From: Triglochin maritima
Taxonomy: Eukaryota > Streptophyta > Magnoliopsida > Alismatales > Juncaginaceae
DNA length: 64,000 nt
NCBI GenBank assembly: GCA_963682175.1
Contig: OY821771.1
Span: 24,882,201-24,946,200 of the forward strand
Direction: 5' to 3'
Shown here: positions 21,146 to 33,178 of the stretch, piece after piece
Layout of the letters: each line of letters starts with the position of its first letter
Numbering within the stretch: position 1 is the first letter of the stretch
The notes under the pieces: generated by a model
What the model was told of the DNA's origin: nothing
Database searches by the model: none
Seen by the model: only the letters and a program-made list of their open reading frames with translations
Program-made: the position numbers and the translations under genes

Positions 21146-22732
21146 GTAGTATATCATGCAATGTATTCATGCTATATATCCTTAATTTTACCCCAATATT
21201 GTGCTACTAGAGTGTTTGCTATTATATTTCAGGTATTAGGTAATAAAGAAGAGAAGGGAATAGAAAAAAGACTGACATGTAAGAAGAAATGGCTTAAATG
21301 AAGCAAAATGAACATCTCTGTCATACACAATGACCCATCTGTAATAGGGAAGGACCTGGACATAAGCCCGGAGGGACCAAATAGAAAACCGACAAACTCT
21401 GCACCATCACGAGGAGTATTTTGGAAATTATATTTGGGCCCAAACTCCAATAATCGATCTGAGTGCACCCCACGTGAAGAATTGAAGCATTAAAGATGAT
21501 ATCCGAAAATGGGTCCGATCCGACAAAAGTGACTAACAATTAACGGGTTTTTTTCTCAAAATTCGACCAGGTTTCTCGTGGATATGGGTTATATGTTTAT
21601 GTCATTCTGGGAATGTTTAATTAGTCCCATATTAGGGGATTGTCCCTAGTTTCGTTTTTCATGCCTATTAATAGAATTGTTCTTCCTCCTTTGTAATCTA
21701 CCCATTGCTTGGTGGTCATTGTCACTACTTAGAGTAAGCCTTGGAGAGAAACTCAAGTGAAGAATAGTACTACTTATAATGTGAGTCATGTAAATAAAAT
21801 AAATTTTCATAGTTTTGTTTTAATGTTGTCTCTTTTAACTCTTACATCCTTAACTTAATTTCGTTTTGTCTTAGTAGAATTAATTAGCATGTTTCCTTTT
21901 CCTAGCTTAATTTAGTTTTGTCTCATTTTCTTCATGAGCACCGAGTAGTTCCATCCCACTTTGGGTGGAGTAAATGTACATTTATGTTTTGAGATTTTGA
22001 TGTTTGATGAATTTTGATTGTGTAGACTTGAATGTTTGTATGTTCATCGAGTTTGTTTTAATCATCTACATGTTGGGGGATTTTTCATGGGTTTTGCCAT
22101 AACATTTAGACAATTCTCATGCTTGCTTTCCTCATGTTTATTGGCTGAAATTTCCTGTTGGATATTCTACATATTAGTCGTGTGTTTGTATTAGTGTTTG
22201 CTCGCTTGATTTATTGAATACACTTTGTTTTGATGGGTTTTGTTATAACATTTAGACACTTCCCATGCTTAGCTTTGTTCTTCACATGAGTTCCTGGTTT
22301 TTGATGAGTCTTGCGATAATCAAGTAGTGATTGCAGATACGTTGTCTGAATGTATTGATAAGTTTTTCCAAATCTTTAGACGCTCCTATGCATGAAGACA
22401 CACACATGACACATACACATACATGCTTACATGCGTCATTCATCGCTTCTCTCACCTCATATGTGCACACACTCCACCCCTTAGGGGTTCATCCATATTT
22501 CCTTTCATATCGTCTGCTGCATTTCTTTAGTTTTAATTGGATCATAATCTAGTTTGTTTTGCATTCTAGTGTAATTCTCTTTTTACTAGTAGCATAATAA
22601 TCTATTCTTCCACCATTATTCTCCACTTGATTTCCGAAGAACTAGAGTTGACACACCTTCCTGTTGATAGACCCATACTTGCCTCGTCTTCACCGACGAT
22701 TGTGCACTTGCGGTTAAAGCTTAATTTCAATC
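21146..22732 (+). mobile_element. Solo LTR C1, diverged relative of the B LTRs
   Basis: The order of blocks matches LTR B1: CATGCTATATATCC-like start, TTTTCAGGTATTAGG-like, GGAGTATTTTGG, TAGTCCCATATTAGGGGATTG, CCCATTGCTTGGTGG, GAGTAAGCCTTG..AAACTCAAG, CCATCCCACTTTGGGTGGAG, and the end TGCACTTGCGGTTAA ... TTTCAATCA. No primer-binding site follows, so it is a solo LTR or the remnant of one. The left boundary is approximate. Confidence 0.65.
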
Positions 22733-24303
22733 AGAGATGAGTGTGGGTGTTTTGTTTCTCTTCAACAAAACCCAAGCCTCCAACCAACCAAGCATGTCAA
22801 CCCATGCTTCCACCATCACTCCAACACCCCCACCATACCTCACACCATCCCTACCCACTCCTCCCAAGTCAAAGCAGGATTAGCATTAAACCATCCTCCA
22901 ACCAAGCTTTAGCCAGACTAATCCATTCGAACAATCACCTTTCTTAATTGCCTCCAAATCTTCCTCAACCTTCACTCCATCCAAATCACCAAGGTTTATG
23001 CTAGGTCTTAACAAAATAACTAAATGCATGCCGTTTTCCAAGACAATGTGATTCGTTCGTTGTGGATTCCTTCAATTGTTGCATTTGTGTAACGTCTTCA
23101 TTTCTCATGGGATCAACGCAAAACATCAATATCAGAGTTCCAGTGGAAAAGGAAACATTACGTGAAATAAATAAAGGAGCAATAAAAAATTGGAGCTCCA
23201 TATATAACATTCAAAAAAATGTAAATAAGGTATCTCTAATGACTTAAGTTTAAAGACACCGAGTGGTTCAAAAGAAAATTAACATAGGACTCCAAAGCAT
23301 AAAAATTCAAATCACAATAAGATAGATCTGTCCGGTTCTAAATTCACAGAATCTCCAAAATCATCCACCAAGAAGACACCTAATCAGTTGTACTTGCAAG
23401 GTCAACAACTTATACCGTATGAGTTTTCGTTATGAAAACCCAATATGCCATTGGACAAGTAATATAACAATTCCGAATAGTCAACTACCCTAGAACAATC
23501 AGACGACTATAATTATTAACAATGGTTACATGAACACAATACATGTCATATATGCGGGTCAATCATGCACGAAAATATTCCAATATATTCAGTGGAATTA
23601 ATCTATCATTACGGTGAAACTAATATTAAGGTAACTCAATAAATAATATCACAATAATTTATAACTACTCTTTGATTAAGTTAGTACAATACGATACAGT
23701 ACGGGAATCCCGTGGACTACCCACCGCAGGCACATGCGGTCTTCCGGTTAGTGCATGACCCATCCTCACCCCCAGTATTTTTATTATTTCAAAAACCATC
23801 GTTTTATTAGGTTTCACTTATCGTGAGGATCTCATACACTAACATGTGTCAGTACGGTAAAAATAAGATTTCATTTTGTAGACTTATTGTTGTCACTACA
23901 AAGATCGACCATCACCCCGTCGGGCCAATATGCTCATAAGAGCCAGTAACAGCAAGACAATCAATATATTAACTTATGTTTTAGTTTACATATATTACGT
24001 AACTAAAATTTCATATTGCTTGGTACATGTACAATACGGATAAGGTGTCATGCACTTAATTTTGAAATATAAATTTCTACTTATGTACATGCACACCCCG
24101 TGGTTACCATGGATGTCAATAATCTGAATATTAACCAGGCAAGTAGTATTGTGTTGTAGGTGGAAGTATACTATTACCTGGAATCAATATGAAAATAAAA
24201 CCAATCACATTACTAGGGAAACGTTTGGAGTTCAGGTTATGGAATCTCAACCTAATATGACCTTATCAACTTTTTTAGGGGAAGGCGAGTACTTTTTTTT
24301 ATT
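22733..24303. other. Unassigned repeat-like DNA
   Basis: Short frames only (for example 22741-22947, Pro/His-rich). A G/C-rich phrase at 23700-23780 has the look of decayed gypsy-type LTR sequence. No gene is supported. Confidence 0.4.
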
Positions 24304-24682
24304 AATTGAAGGCCTATAAGATTAATAAGATATTTGCCCAAAGCACTGACACATGGCGCGTCCCTATTGGACTACACATTTAGGGTTTAGGGTGAAGCCA
24401 TCTATATAAGGAGGGGAGCCTCCCATTGGAGAGAAGGATCTCATGTGCAAAACCCTAGCCTCCACCGTAACGTAGTCGCCACCTCCCTCTCCCTCAAATC
24501 CGTCCCTTCAACCAAGTAGGACTCTTGGGTTGTGGATTTGTTCTTCTTCTCCAAGAGAGTAGAAGACCGACCGGTGCTCAAGAAGACTCTGTGAGGTGAT
24601 CGTCGATTCTTCTTCCGCTGCCACATGTTCTCTCCACCAAAAGTAAATCTGAACCTGTAGACTAAATCGTAGTTTGCTTACA
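24304..24682 (+). repeat. Element D 5' LTR
   Basis: Ends GTAGTTTGCTTACA. A TATATAAG box is at about 24403-24410. It is roughly 96 percent like the 3' LTR by eye over the last 350 bp. The start is uncertain by some bases. Confidence 0.8.
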
Positions 24683-24829
24683 TTGGTACCAGGGCCATCC
24701 TGGTCACCTCCGAGTTTTTGGTTTTTTTAGCACCTTTCTTTATTTCATTTGAGTTGAGATAATTTCAGTGATTCTTAGAAAGAAAATAATTGGATACATA
24801 TGTTGTTGTTTTTTTTTCTTTCTCTCCAT

Positions 24830-25310
24830 TCATGCGCCTAGGGTTTGATGGCAAAACTCCTCACCCATGCGCATGTTTGTTTGTTTTTTTCGAATGCTAT
24901 GTTGATCTTGCACCTACGGTTTGATGGTTGATTTCCTCACCTTGTGCATGTATCATTTTTTCGATTTTTTTTTGGTTGATGTCCCTAGGGTTTGGTGGTC
25001 GTTTTTTGCTCGTCACCGGAGTACATGGTTTTTGGATTACTTGACTATGCGGCTAGGGTTTGATGGCACATTTTCCTCACCCTAGTACATGGCTTTTTGA
25101 TTCATCTTATACATGCAATTAGAATTACATGATTCATCTTTTTGTGCGCATAATATTTGTTTCATCTTTAAGCATGCATCTAGAGTTGAATATGGATGCT
25201 TCATTCTTGCGCATAATGTAGTTTTCTTGATATGCATGTGCCTAGGGTTTCATGTTCATCTATGATTATTGCGCATAATGTATAGTCCATCCTTCAAGCA
25301 TGCGGCTAGA
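24830..25310 (+). repeat. Leader repeats of element D
   Basis: Six or so imperfect units of 60-75 bp, each with CTAGGGTTTGATGG and then CTCACC..., in the untranslated leader. They explain the absence of a coding frame here. Confidence 0.6.
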
Positions 25311-26346
25311 TTTTATTTTTCTATGATTTTATGTGCATGTATGTTTAAGAGAAAGATGATGATTTTTGTTACAAGAGTTGGATATTGCATATATCTCATG
25401 ATGTGATCACATATTTTGTATTATGTATCATATTTGTCTTTCAAAACTCTTGTTTATGCATCTAAGGATAGAAGGTTGTTGCCTTATTCATGTGTGTGCA
25501 ATTTTTTTAATCATATATGCATGCATCTTGATGATTGCCGAATTATGTACATGATTGTTGCTAATATTCGGCTATGTGTTTCTTTTGGAATGATTGCATG
25601 CATTTCATTTGAAATATTGCCTTTTCATCATATGTGCATATATGTGTTGCCCTCCACCAAAGAATTTCGAATTTTTCTTTCCAATACAAGTAGCATAACT
25701 AATGTTGATTGCATGCTTATATTGATTAAGGAAAGATTGGCTAATTCTGAAATTTTTGAGAGGATATTATGGGCTGGAGTTTTATTGCCTTAAAAGTAAT
25801 TTTTGAATGCTTTCCTTTGATGCACAAATATGTGTTGCTCTCCACCATAGAATTTCGGATTTTTTCTTTCCTAATCAAAGTAGGATAATTTTTTATGCTC
25901 TCATGATTATATTTATTAGGGAAAGAAGAAACAAATTCTGTTTTTGAGAATGATTATTGTGGAGATTGGTTGTTATTACCTAAGACGTTTTTTGCCAATA
26001 TTCGTGCACCATACATGCATTGTTTCCTTATGCATAACTTCCTTCTTGTTTGAAAGAGCTGCACACTTTATGGTATTTTTTTCATACGTCGGATTGTGCT
26101 AACGTATGGAAAGATTGTGCTTGTATGGAATGAATGGTTGCTGATTTTATTTACTGCCTTACTGAGAGTTGAGCGTAATTTCATTCATTCATTTCCATTT
26201 GCAATAGATATCGTAATGGGCTGTAATATTTATGGACTATAATATTTATGGACTGTGGACTGTTTATTGCCCTAAGGAGATGAGGGGCTCCTTTATTTTT
26301 ATTATTGCGATATTATTGCTATAAGGCTCATGCAGGTTCCCGTCTA

Positions 26347-28161
26347 ATGTGACTTGTTTTAACTGCCGAAAGACTGGACATTTTGCTCGTGAGTGCACTG
26401 AGCAAAAGGTAATTACTATGTGTAATCTCTTGAATTGTAACGTGACCAGTTCTGTGATGCTCACTGATCACTCTCCTGTGTGGATTGTGGATTCAGGTGC
26501 CACGGACCACGTAACAAATGATCGTTCTGCCTTCGTGGAATATCGCCATGTTCCAAGTGGGAGGTGAATAAACATGGCGAACAACACTAGCATTGAAGTT
26601 CTTGGAGTTGGCACATGCAAAGTGGCTTTGCGAAGTGGTCGGATCCTATTACTTCACGACGTGTTGTATGCACCAACTATACGGCGAAATATTATTTCTG
26701 TTGTTTTGATGAGACATGGTTTTAAAGTTGTTTTTGAGAACAATGATATGGGTTTATACCTTGCTAACATTTATTATGGACGTGCCTTTCTTTCAGACGG
26801 TTTTATTGTGTTGGACACAATTTATGATTTCAATCATAACACTAGTGCCTTTATGAGTCAAAGTTCCATGAATAATGATTCAGTTATGTGGCATGCTAGA
26901 CTAGGTCACATTGGTGTCGACCGGATGAACAAGTTGGCAAAGGAGGGGGTATTAGGAGAATGCTCCAAATTTGAATTGCCGACCTGTGAATCTTGTCTAG
27001 CTGGAAAGGCAACTAGAAAACCATTCGGAAAAGCCATTAGGGCTACTTCTCCTTTAGAACTAATTCACTCGAATATTTGTGGACCTTTGAATGTGCGTAC
27101 TAGACATGGACAAAGTGACTTCATCACATTCATTGATGATTTCACTAGATATGGTCATATTTATCTTATTTCTCACAAGTCAGAAGCTCTAGAATGTTTT
27201 AAGAGATTCATGAGCTTGGTAGAGAATAAATTAGATAATAAGTTAAAAACTCTTAGAACAGACAGAGGTGGGGAGTATCTCTCAACAATGTTCAAAGAGT
27301 TATGTGATGAAAAGGGATATCTAGACAACTCACTATGTCTTATACTCCTCAGCAAAATGGTGTTGCCGAGAGAAGGAATAGACCGTTGCTAGAAATGTTT
27401 AGATCCATTATGGCACATGCGAGCTTGCCAATTTCGATTTGGGGAGATGCTCTAATGACTGCTGCCTATATCCTCAATAGAGTTCCAACAAAATCGGCTC
27501 CCTAAACTCCATATGATGGACAGGACGAAAGCCTGATTTTAGTCTGCTGCATCCTTGGGGATGCGCGGCATACATTCATTCTACTAGTCACCGATATGGA
27601 AAACTAGGACCTAGAGGGAAAAAGTGTATCTTTGTAAAATACAGTAATATCTCCAAAGGTTATGTTTTTATCGGGTTAGACGAGAATGAAAGAAGGACGG
27701 AACTGGAGTCTAGGGATGCCACATTCTTGGAAAATGTTTTTCCAACTCTTGCTGGAGCTATTAAAGAGTCAGTGGACTTCTTTGAACAACAAGATGAGGA
27801 CATTGCCACTCCATGGGATCTGGAAGTTGAACATGAGGTTCCACTAGTCAATCCTAGTGGGAGCAGCAATGCTGAGGATCCGATAGCTCTCACGGAGGAT
27901 GAGCCATCAAATACCCATTTGCGTCGAAGTAAACGCGGACTCATTCCTCGTAGGCGGTTTCGCTTAGAGGAAGAGGCCCTCATGATAGCTAAAAAAGAAA
28001 TTGATTATGAACCATCTGGGATGACAGTAATTGATGAGCAGGAACCGGAGACCTTGAAAGAGGCTTTGGAAGTGCTGAGCGACTTCCATGTTTGTCATAC
28101 AACATGTGCTGAGCGACTATTGGGAAGTGAAAGGATGGATCCCTGCTCCTTCACTGTGTGA
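26347..28161 (+). pseudogene. Copia Gag-Pol remnant: zinc knuckle, protease, integrase
   Basis: The gag zinc knuckle CFNCRKTGHFAREC (26352 on) is followed by the protease motif VDSGATDH, a stop at 26565-26567, and the pre-integrase His/Cys region (WHARLGHIG ... CESCLAGKATR). The integrase core follows. Its first catalytic Asp is Asn (HSNICGP). The second Asp is present in RTDRGGEY. A frameshift near 27320 precedes QQNGVAERRNR, which carries the Glu. After integrase comes the GKKCIFV and RRSKR region, then a jump at about 28080 to unrelated sequence where reverse transcriptase should begin. Gag upstream of the knuckle is not recognisable. The element is dead. Confidence 0.9.
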
Positions 28162-28569
28162 GTCCAAGACTAGATTGTCATTAGTTACCCTCAGTGGCCT
28201 TCGACGACACCATAAAGCAAAGAGTTTATGTGGCTACTTTGGGATGTTATCTATGACCATGAGAGATTCGGTCTAAAGAGGCATCTTCGGGAAAGGAGTC
28301 AACTCTGAGTGTAATGGTGGTCTGGGGCGAAGGGAAAGGTTTGACTCGACTGCACTAAAAGTATTTGTTGGGCCCAACTGTATTGGATACAGTGCAAGTA
28401 CCTTGAGGACAAGAAGGTATTCTCTCCGAGGGATCGAGATACCGTTCATGTCAAGTGAGTTTCTGAGTAAACCTGGGGAACTGTGATGTGCATTTGACTG
28501 CTTATTTATTGGTTTTTGAGGATGTTGTCATTCTGGCCTTCTAGTAAGGTTTCTAGTTTGAGACTCCAA

Positions 28570-28860
28570 ATTGCAGGTACATCACCGGTCGCACGACCCA
28601 TTTGTCCGTATGATCGGAAGAGTACATCTGTCGGGGACACAGATGGTCGTGTATCGAGGATACATGATCAAAGACTTGCGTATTGTGGATGTGTACTTGG
28701 AGAGAGGAGTAGTTGTATGTATCAGGGATATATACATATGTGTCGGGGACACATAAGGAGTTGACATATTGCCATTGTGTGATTGTATGTATCAGGGATA
28801 TATGCATATCTGTCGGGGACACAAAAAGCAGATGACATGTTGTTATCGTGCTGTTATGCA
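28570..28860 (+). repeat. CGGGGACACA repeats before the D 3' LTR
   Basis: Three to four imperfect units of 60-80 bp with TGTATCAGGGATATA and TGTCGGGGACACA, directly upstream of the purine tract. Confidence 0.75.
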
Positions 28861-28869
28861 AGTGGGAGA

Positions 28870-29248
28870 TATTGGATTAATCTTGGATTAATAAGATATT
28901 TGCCCAAAGCACTGACACATGGCGCGTCCCTATTGGACTACACATTTAGGGTTTAGGGTGGAGCCATCTATATAAGGAGGGGAGCCTCCCATTGGAGAGA
29001 TGGATCTCATGTGCAGAACCCTAGCCTCCACCCTAACCTAGCCACCACCTCCCTCTCCCTCAAATCCGTCCCTTCCACCAAGTAGGACTCTAGGGTTGTG
29101 GATTTGTTCTTCTTCTCCAAGAGAGTAGAAGACCGGCCGGTGCTCAAGAAGACTCCGTGAGGTGATCGTTGATTCTTCTTCCGCTGCCACAAGTTCTCTC
29201 CACCAAAGGTAAATCCGAACCTGTAGACTAAATCGTAGTTTGCTTACA
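28870..29248 (+). repeat. Element D 3' LTR
   Basis: Follows the purine tract, ends GTAGTTTGCTTACA. TATA box at about 28969-28975. Sister copy of 24304-24682. Confidence 0.85.
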
Positions 29249-29329
29249 TCAACACATAAGCCAGAGGTACAACGCAAGACATGTTATGTCAAACAATAGA
29301 AAACTAGGGACAAACTATTCCTATAGTAC

Positions 29330-29790
29330 GTATTTAGGTGGATGTTGATTGGTGAACCTTTAGACATTAATAGCATTCCTGATCTTGATCAAAAGCTCCT
29401 CGAATGGTAAATTGGTGGGGGTGGACGAGCCGGATCGAGGAAGACCAGAGAGCCGTGTTGAATGAGAGGTCATGCATCACAAGATGGGTGGGGGGATCCC
29501 AGAAGATGTTGTCATTCTCGACTTGCCATACGGTTCAAAGGTAGGAATAGAATAGGGTCCCACCAAGTCTAATGTCTCAAGTTGTTAGAGACTGGTTCAT
29601 GAATGAACAAGAGGTTGTATGGTTCTTGAGATGCCGAGGTAGTATAAGAGGAACCTAGAATATTATTAATCACGAGGTAGTACAAGTAGTAATAGCACAA
29701 TCTAAGAACATGTGATTGACTAATTCAGACTCGATTTCACATGAGGGGCAACGACTAGGACCATGAAAATTCCTTTTCATAGGGTTATCA
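29330..29790 (-). pseudogene. L1 LINE 3' fragment (zinc-binding region)
   Basis: On the minus strand, just below 29790, a frame reads CPSCEIESELVNHMFLDC, the reverse-transcriptase zinc-binding pattern CxxC...H...C of plant L1 ORF2. It continues with a VWQVENDNIFWDPP-like stretch. Several stops and shifts occur. No end features are visible. Confidence 0.65.
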
Positions 29791-29825
29791 TACTGCTGCA
29801 AAATATGATTATTAGGTCAGATTTT

Positions 29826-30420
29826 TTAACATACCGACCTTAGCCATCTGATTTGTGTCCCGGGGGACATGGTAATGGAGGCGATATGACGTCGGCCAAT
29901 ACTCCAACGTGGTATGTAGGTATACCACCTCAATATTTAACAAAAACACCGACCTGGTATTTACGTAATACATCTGCCGCACCTAAAAGGCCGACGTGGT
30001 ATGTCCTATTATTAAAATCAGAAATTTAGGGAAAAAATATATCCAATAATAGGTCAATACACGTCGGTTTGTTGTCAAATTAGCATCGTGGTGTGCAACA
30101 TCGGTTGAAAGAGAAGACTGACGTCGTTTGTCCTATTATTAAAAAATCCAAAAAAATCAAATAATAGAATATACCACGTCAGTTTGTTTGCAACAACGTG
30201 GTATGCCCTTTTTATTAAAATAATAGTTCCAGACAACATCAGATATTAGACTATCACCGACATGTTATATGTAAATACCACGTTGGTTTCTTCCAACACA
30301 GAGACGTGTCATGTTCTTTATTGAATTGTTTTGTGAAATTCCACGTTGGTTTCAACAAATAACCAATGTGTTATGTCCTTAATTGGTTTTTTCGTTAAAT
30401 TCAGATTTTATTTTGAATTT
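29826..30420 (-). repeat. CACTA-type subterminal repeat region
   Basis: Many ACGTCGG/CCGACGT and ACGTGGTATG units in both directions, with a recurring ACGTGGTATGTCCTATTATT phrase. Such ACGTCGG-rich subterminal arrays are typical of plant CACTA elements, where they bind the transposon protein. The phrase also occurs as a single relic at 53618-53640. A terminal CACTA or TAGTG is not seen here. Confidence 0.6.
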
Positions 30421-30611
30421 GTCATAAAGTTCCCTTCTATTGAAATAGAAATACACCACACAAAAATCACAGCAGTTTAAACATGCATACACCACTTTAA
30501 ATTCCCAGCAATTGAAACATGCATACACCACACAAAAAAATCTGATCATCGCATGTGAATCTGATTGTGTTCAATCATGTATATTCCAAAAATATCTTAT
30601 ATGTATCTCAG

Positions 30612-31014
30612 TTTACACTAGAATCCTCGAAATGTATATACCAAAATATCTATTTATATCAGTTAACCTATTACATAATCTCAAAAGTTCATCTTTAGGA
30701 TTCACACTATCCACAATACTTAGTTGTGTCTGAATAGGTGTGGCCATATCTGTGAATACATTTAATTTATTCAGTACCATAGCCATTTGTTCTTGCAGCT
30801 TATGGATATATTCTTCGAAATCCACGTGAATTCCTTTCCTACTACGGTTCTAAGAGGATGACCCAATTAATGTATTGTCAAAGTCCTATTCGACTATCGT
30901 GACCACGTACTCGTTTAACACCTCTTTGCCCAGGGCTACAGTCAAAATATATTTTCTGTCATCTGAAACAAATTCACCTTGGGAATCTTGTGGTGAAAGA
31001 TCGTTGTAACATCC
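30612..31014 (-). pseudogene. CACTA-associated protein remnant
   Basis: The minus strand reads GEFVSDDRKYILTVALGK and, after a shift, QRGVKRVRGHDSRIGL. This resembles the xxILTxALGKPEHxGRVRGxG motif of plant En/Spm-associated proteins. It continues with a helical segment (DFEEYIHKLQEQMAMVLNKL) at about 30770-30825. It lies next to the subterminal array and is cut at 31014 by LTR E2. Confidence 0.5.
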
Positions 31015-31095
31015 TCAAACAGCGGAAAAATTTAAAATTTTCTAAACAACAATAAATAATGGATATTACTCAAACACAACGAAGAAGGTGCACCA

Positions 31096-31101
<6 letters not shown>

Positions 31102-31148
<47 letters not shown>
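31102..31148. repeat. (AT)n microsatellite
   Basis: An almost perfect AT run of about 46 bp within LTR E2. It has no equivalent in E1. Confidence 0.95.
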
Positions 31149-31150
<2 letters not shown>

Positions 31151-31404
31151 AAGTATTTTCAAAAGTGTGATTACATCAAAAGGCTAAACAATAAATACAA
31201 GTAATCACTCCGACCTCAAAATGAGAGAAAGCAGGATCTGGTAGCAGCACTCCTCTCCTCGTTCACCATCCCCTGACACCGGTCACAGCCTGAAAAGCAA
31301 ATATGCAACGATGCCTGAGTTTCCAGAAGGAGACCCCGTGTGCCAAACTCTACAATGCATGAACTGAAACACTCTATCATGCAATTCTACCAACAAGAAA
31401 AGCA

Positions 31405-31855
31405 CAAACAACGAGGCTGGGCTCCAGGACTCTTTCACCCAACCACAACACACACACTCGTCGCCAAGCTGGGCTCCAGGGCTTTTTCACCCAACCGCAG
31501 CTACCACGACACGACCAAGGGCTCCGGGGCTTTTTCACCCAACCCGAATGTCTAAGGGCTCCAGGGCTTTTTCACCCAACCCTTAACACGCGGTCCATGC
31601 TCAGGCTCCAGGGCTCTTTCACCCAACCTGAACGCTCTACGGAGCTCCAGGGCTTTTTCACCCAACCCTACACAGACTAGTTGGGCTCCAGGGCTCTTTC
31701 ACCCCACCACAACTCTAACACAGTTACAGGGCTCATGGGTTTTTTCACCCAACCGCCGCAATACACTTGGTGGGCTCCAAGGCTTTTTCACCCAACCACA
31801 ACACACACAATAGTTACGGGGCTCCAGGGCTTTTTCACCCAACCACCGCAACACA
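31405..31855 (+). repeat. Minisatellite in E2 (GGGCTCCAGGGCTTTTTCACCCAACC)
   Basis: About nine units of 40-60 bp. Each has the near-constant core GGCTCCAGGGCTTTTTCACC followed by a variable spacer. Core conservation with spacer variation is unusual for simple slippage. Confidence 0.9.
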
Positions 31856-31954
31856 CGTCTCACTAGCACACTTGCCGGAAGAACATCAGCACCACAACTT
31901 GCCTCACACGGACGACCACAACAACCACACCTCCAATGTGCAAACTGGACAGAA

Positions 31955-32570
31955 ACGGTTGGTTGAACCGAAAGTCCCGGTCGACTGAATCTCATAACTA
32001 CATGGCAATTGCCTCAACTGACACTCCATCCATCGACCAATCCCCACCAACAACACTCGTTCGGTCGAACCAAAGTCAAGGCTCGATCGACCGTTTAGAA
32101 AGTCACCTCCCAGGTTCAACGAACACAATGACCAAATGGTCGAACGACAAAGGGGACCCGTTCGACCGAAAACCACCAGTGAATTCCACCAACTCTCAAC
32201 CTCCAACACCGATCGAACCCCCAAGTACTCTCGGTCGACCGAATTCCACCAGTAGAATCCATCATCGCTCAACATCAATACCGATCGACCGAACTACCAT
32301 CGGTCGAACCCAACTACTATTCCAACTTAAGTCACCGGTCGGACAGGTCAAACAGGCGTCGACCGTTTAGAATGGTAAATGCCCCAACCGACCTACAACA
32401 GTGCACACGGTCGAACGGCAAAGGGTCCCCGTTTGACCGAAAATCACTAGGCTTGCCTCAAATGGACAACCGGTGGACCGCCAAAGTGGATCGTTCGACC
32501 GGTGTGAGGTAGGAACCCAAAATCTCATAAAGAACGGTCGACCGTTTGCACCAACCGGTCGACCGATCAG
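31955..32570. repeat. CGG-N4-CCG dyad array in E2
   Basis: Contains CGGTCGACCG and near forms (CGGTCGAACC, GATCGACCG, CGTTCGACCG, CGGTGGACCG) at more than a dozen places. Perfect decamers include those near 32230, 32536 and 32557. The same motif fills the U3 of family-A LTRs, although the rest of E2 is unrelated to family A. Confidence 0.85.
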
Positions 32571-32775
32571 ACAGTAAAATATGTTGCACGTTTGCTTGCG
32601 ACGAGCCTTTTGGCCTACTGTCGATTTCCAAATCCCCACACAACAAAGTGAGCTACGACAACTAGTTTGACATACCATGAAGGTCTGAAGAAACCTTCGA
32701 AGAACCTCGACAGCGCTTCCACGAGCACTTCTCCCGAAATCACGATCCATCGACGAACCTCACGCACATTCAATG

Positions 32776-33178
32776 GAGGTTTAACGGCTTTTGGATTTTG
32801 TGGGTATATCCGTTGAAAACCTTCAGGAGACAACACTCCTCCTCCTTGGCGACATGGAGGTTTAACGGCTTGTTGCACGTGCTAAGTGCAACCATGATTC
32901 CTACGAAAGTGAGTTAGGTTTTCCCTATTTTTCGTATGCTTTTTCCTTTCTTTCATTTTTCTCTTTCTTTGTTTTGCCTGGGACTAGCAAAAGTTCAATG
33001 TGGGGGTATTTTATTGACATAATTTCATGTATATCTTTGTGTCTTATATCCATTATCTTTCACCCAAACAATGCCATGTAACGAGTTTATTGTTTAGTTT
33101 TCAGGAATAAGTAGGTTTGAGAAAGAAAGACTATAAATGGACCTAATAACAGGGAAAATGACTGAGTTGAGAGATGAT
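32776..33178 (+). repeat. B-type gypsy 3' internal end plus partial LTR
   Basis: 32776-33014 matches the segment before LTRs B2 and B3 (TGTGGGTATATCCG, GAGACAACACTCCTCC, GCACGTGCTAAGTGCAACC, GGGACTAGCAAAAGTT, TGTGGGGGTATTT). 33015-33178 is the first 164 bp of an LTR (TTGACATAATTTC...). It breaks off where the complete LTR B1 begins, so it is the left remnant of an older copy. Confidence 0.75.

Larger units (their letters stand above)
24304..29248 (+). mobile_element. Degenerate Copia retrotransposon D
   Basis: Two LTRs of about 379 bp (24304-24682 and 28870-29248) flank a primer-binding-like TTGGTACCAGGGCC at 24683, a long leader, a broken Copia pol and a purine tract AAGTGGGAGAT at 28860-28870. 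Protein order zinc knuckle-protease-integrase is that of Copia. Reverse transcriptase and RNase H are missing. LTR starts are decayed (TATTGG in place of TGTTGG). Confidence 0.85.
31015..32775 (+). mobile_element. Gypsy-type LTR E2 (partial)
   Basis: Starts TGTAACATCCTCAAACAGCGG and follows LTR E1 block by block for the first 320 bp. It contains an (AT)n run, a minisatellite (31405-31855) and a CGG-N4-CCG array (31955-32570). The far end is lost at about 32775, where B-type gypsy sequence begins. The open frames at 31340-32370 are reads through repeats. Confidence 0.6.

Noticed and set aside
25416..25793. 125-codon frame in the D leader as gag
   Set aside because: No gag motif, odd Cys/Ile-rich composition; it lies in the T-rich leader.
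24266..29253. TCAAC as target duplication of element D
   Set aside because: TCAAC follows the 3' LTR, but the only left match (24266-24270) is 30 bp away from the LTR start, so it is probably chance.
31681..32370. Frames on both strands across E2
   Set aside because: They follow the minisatellite and dyad array; no start context or domain.
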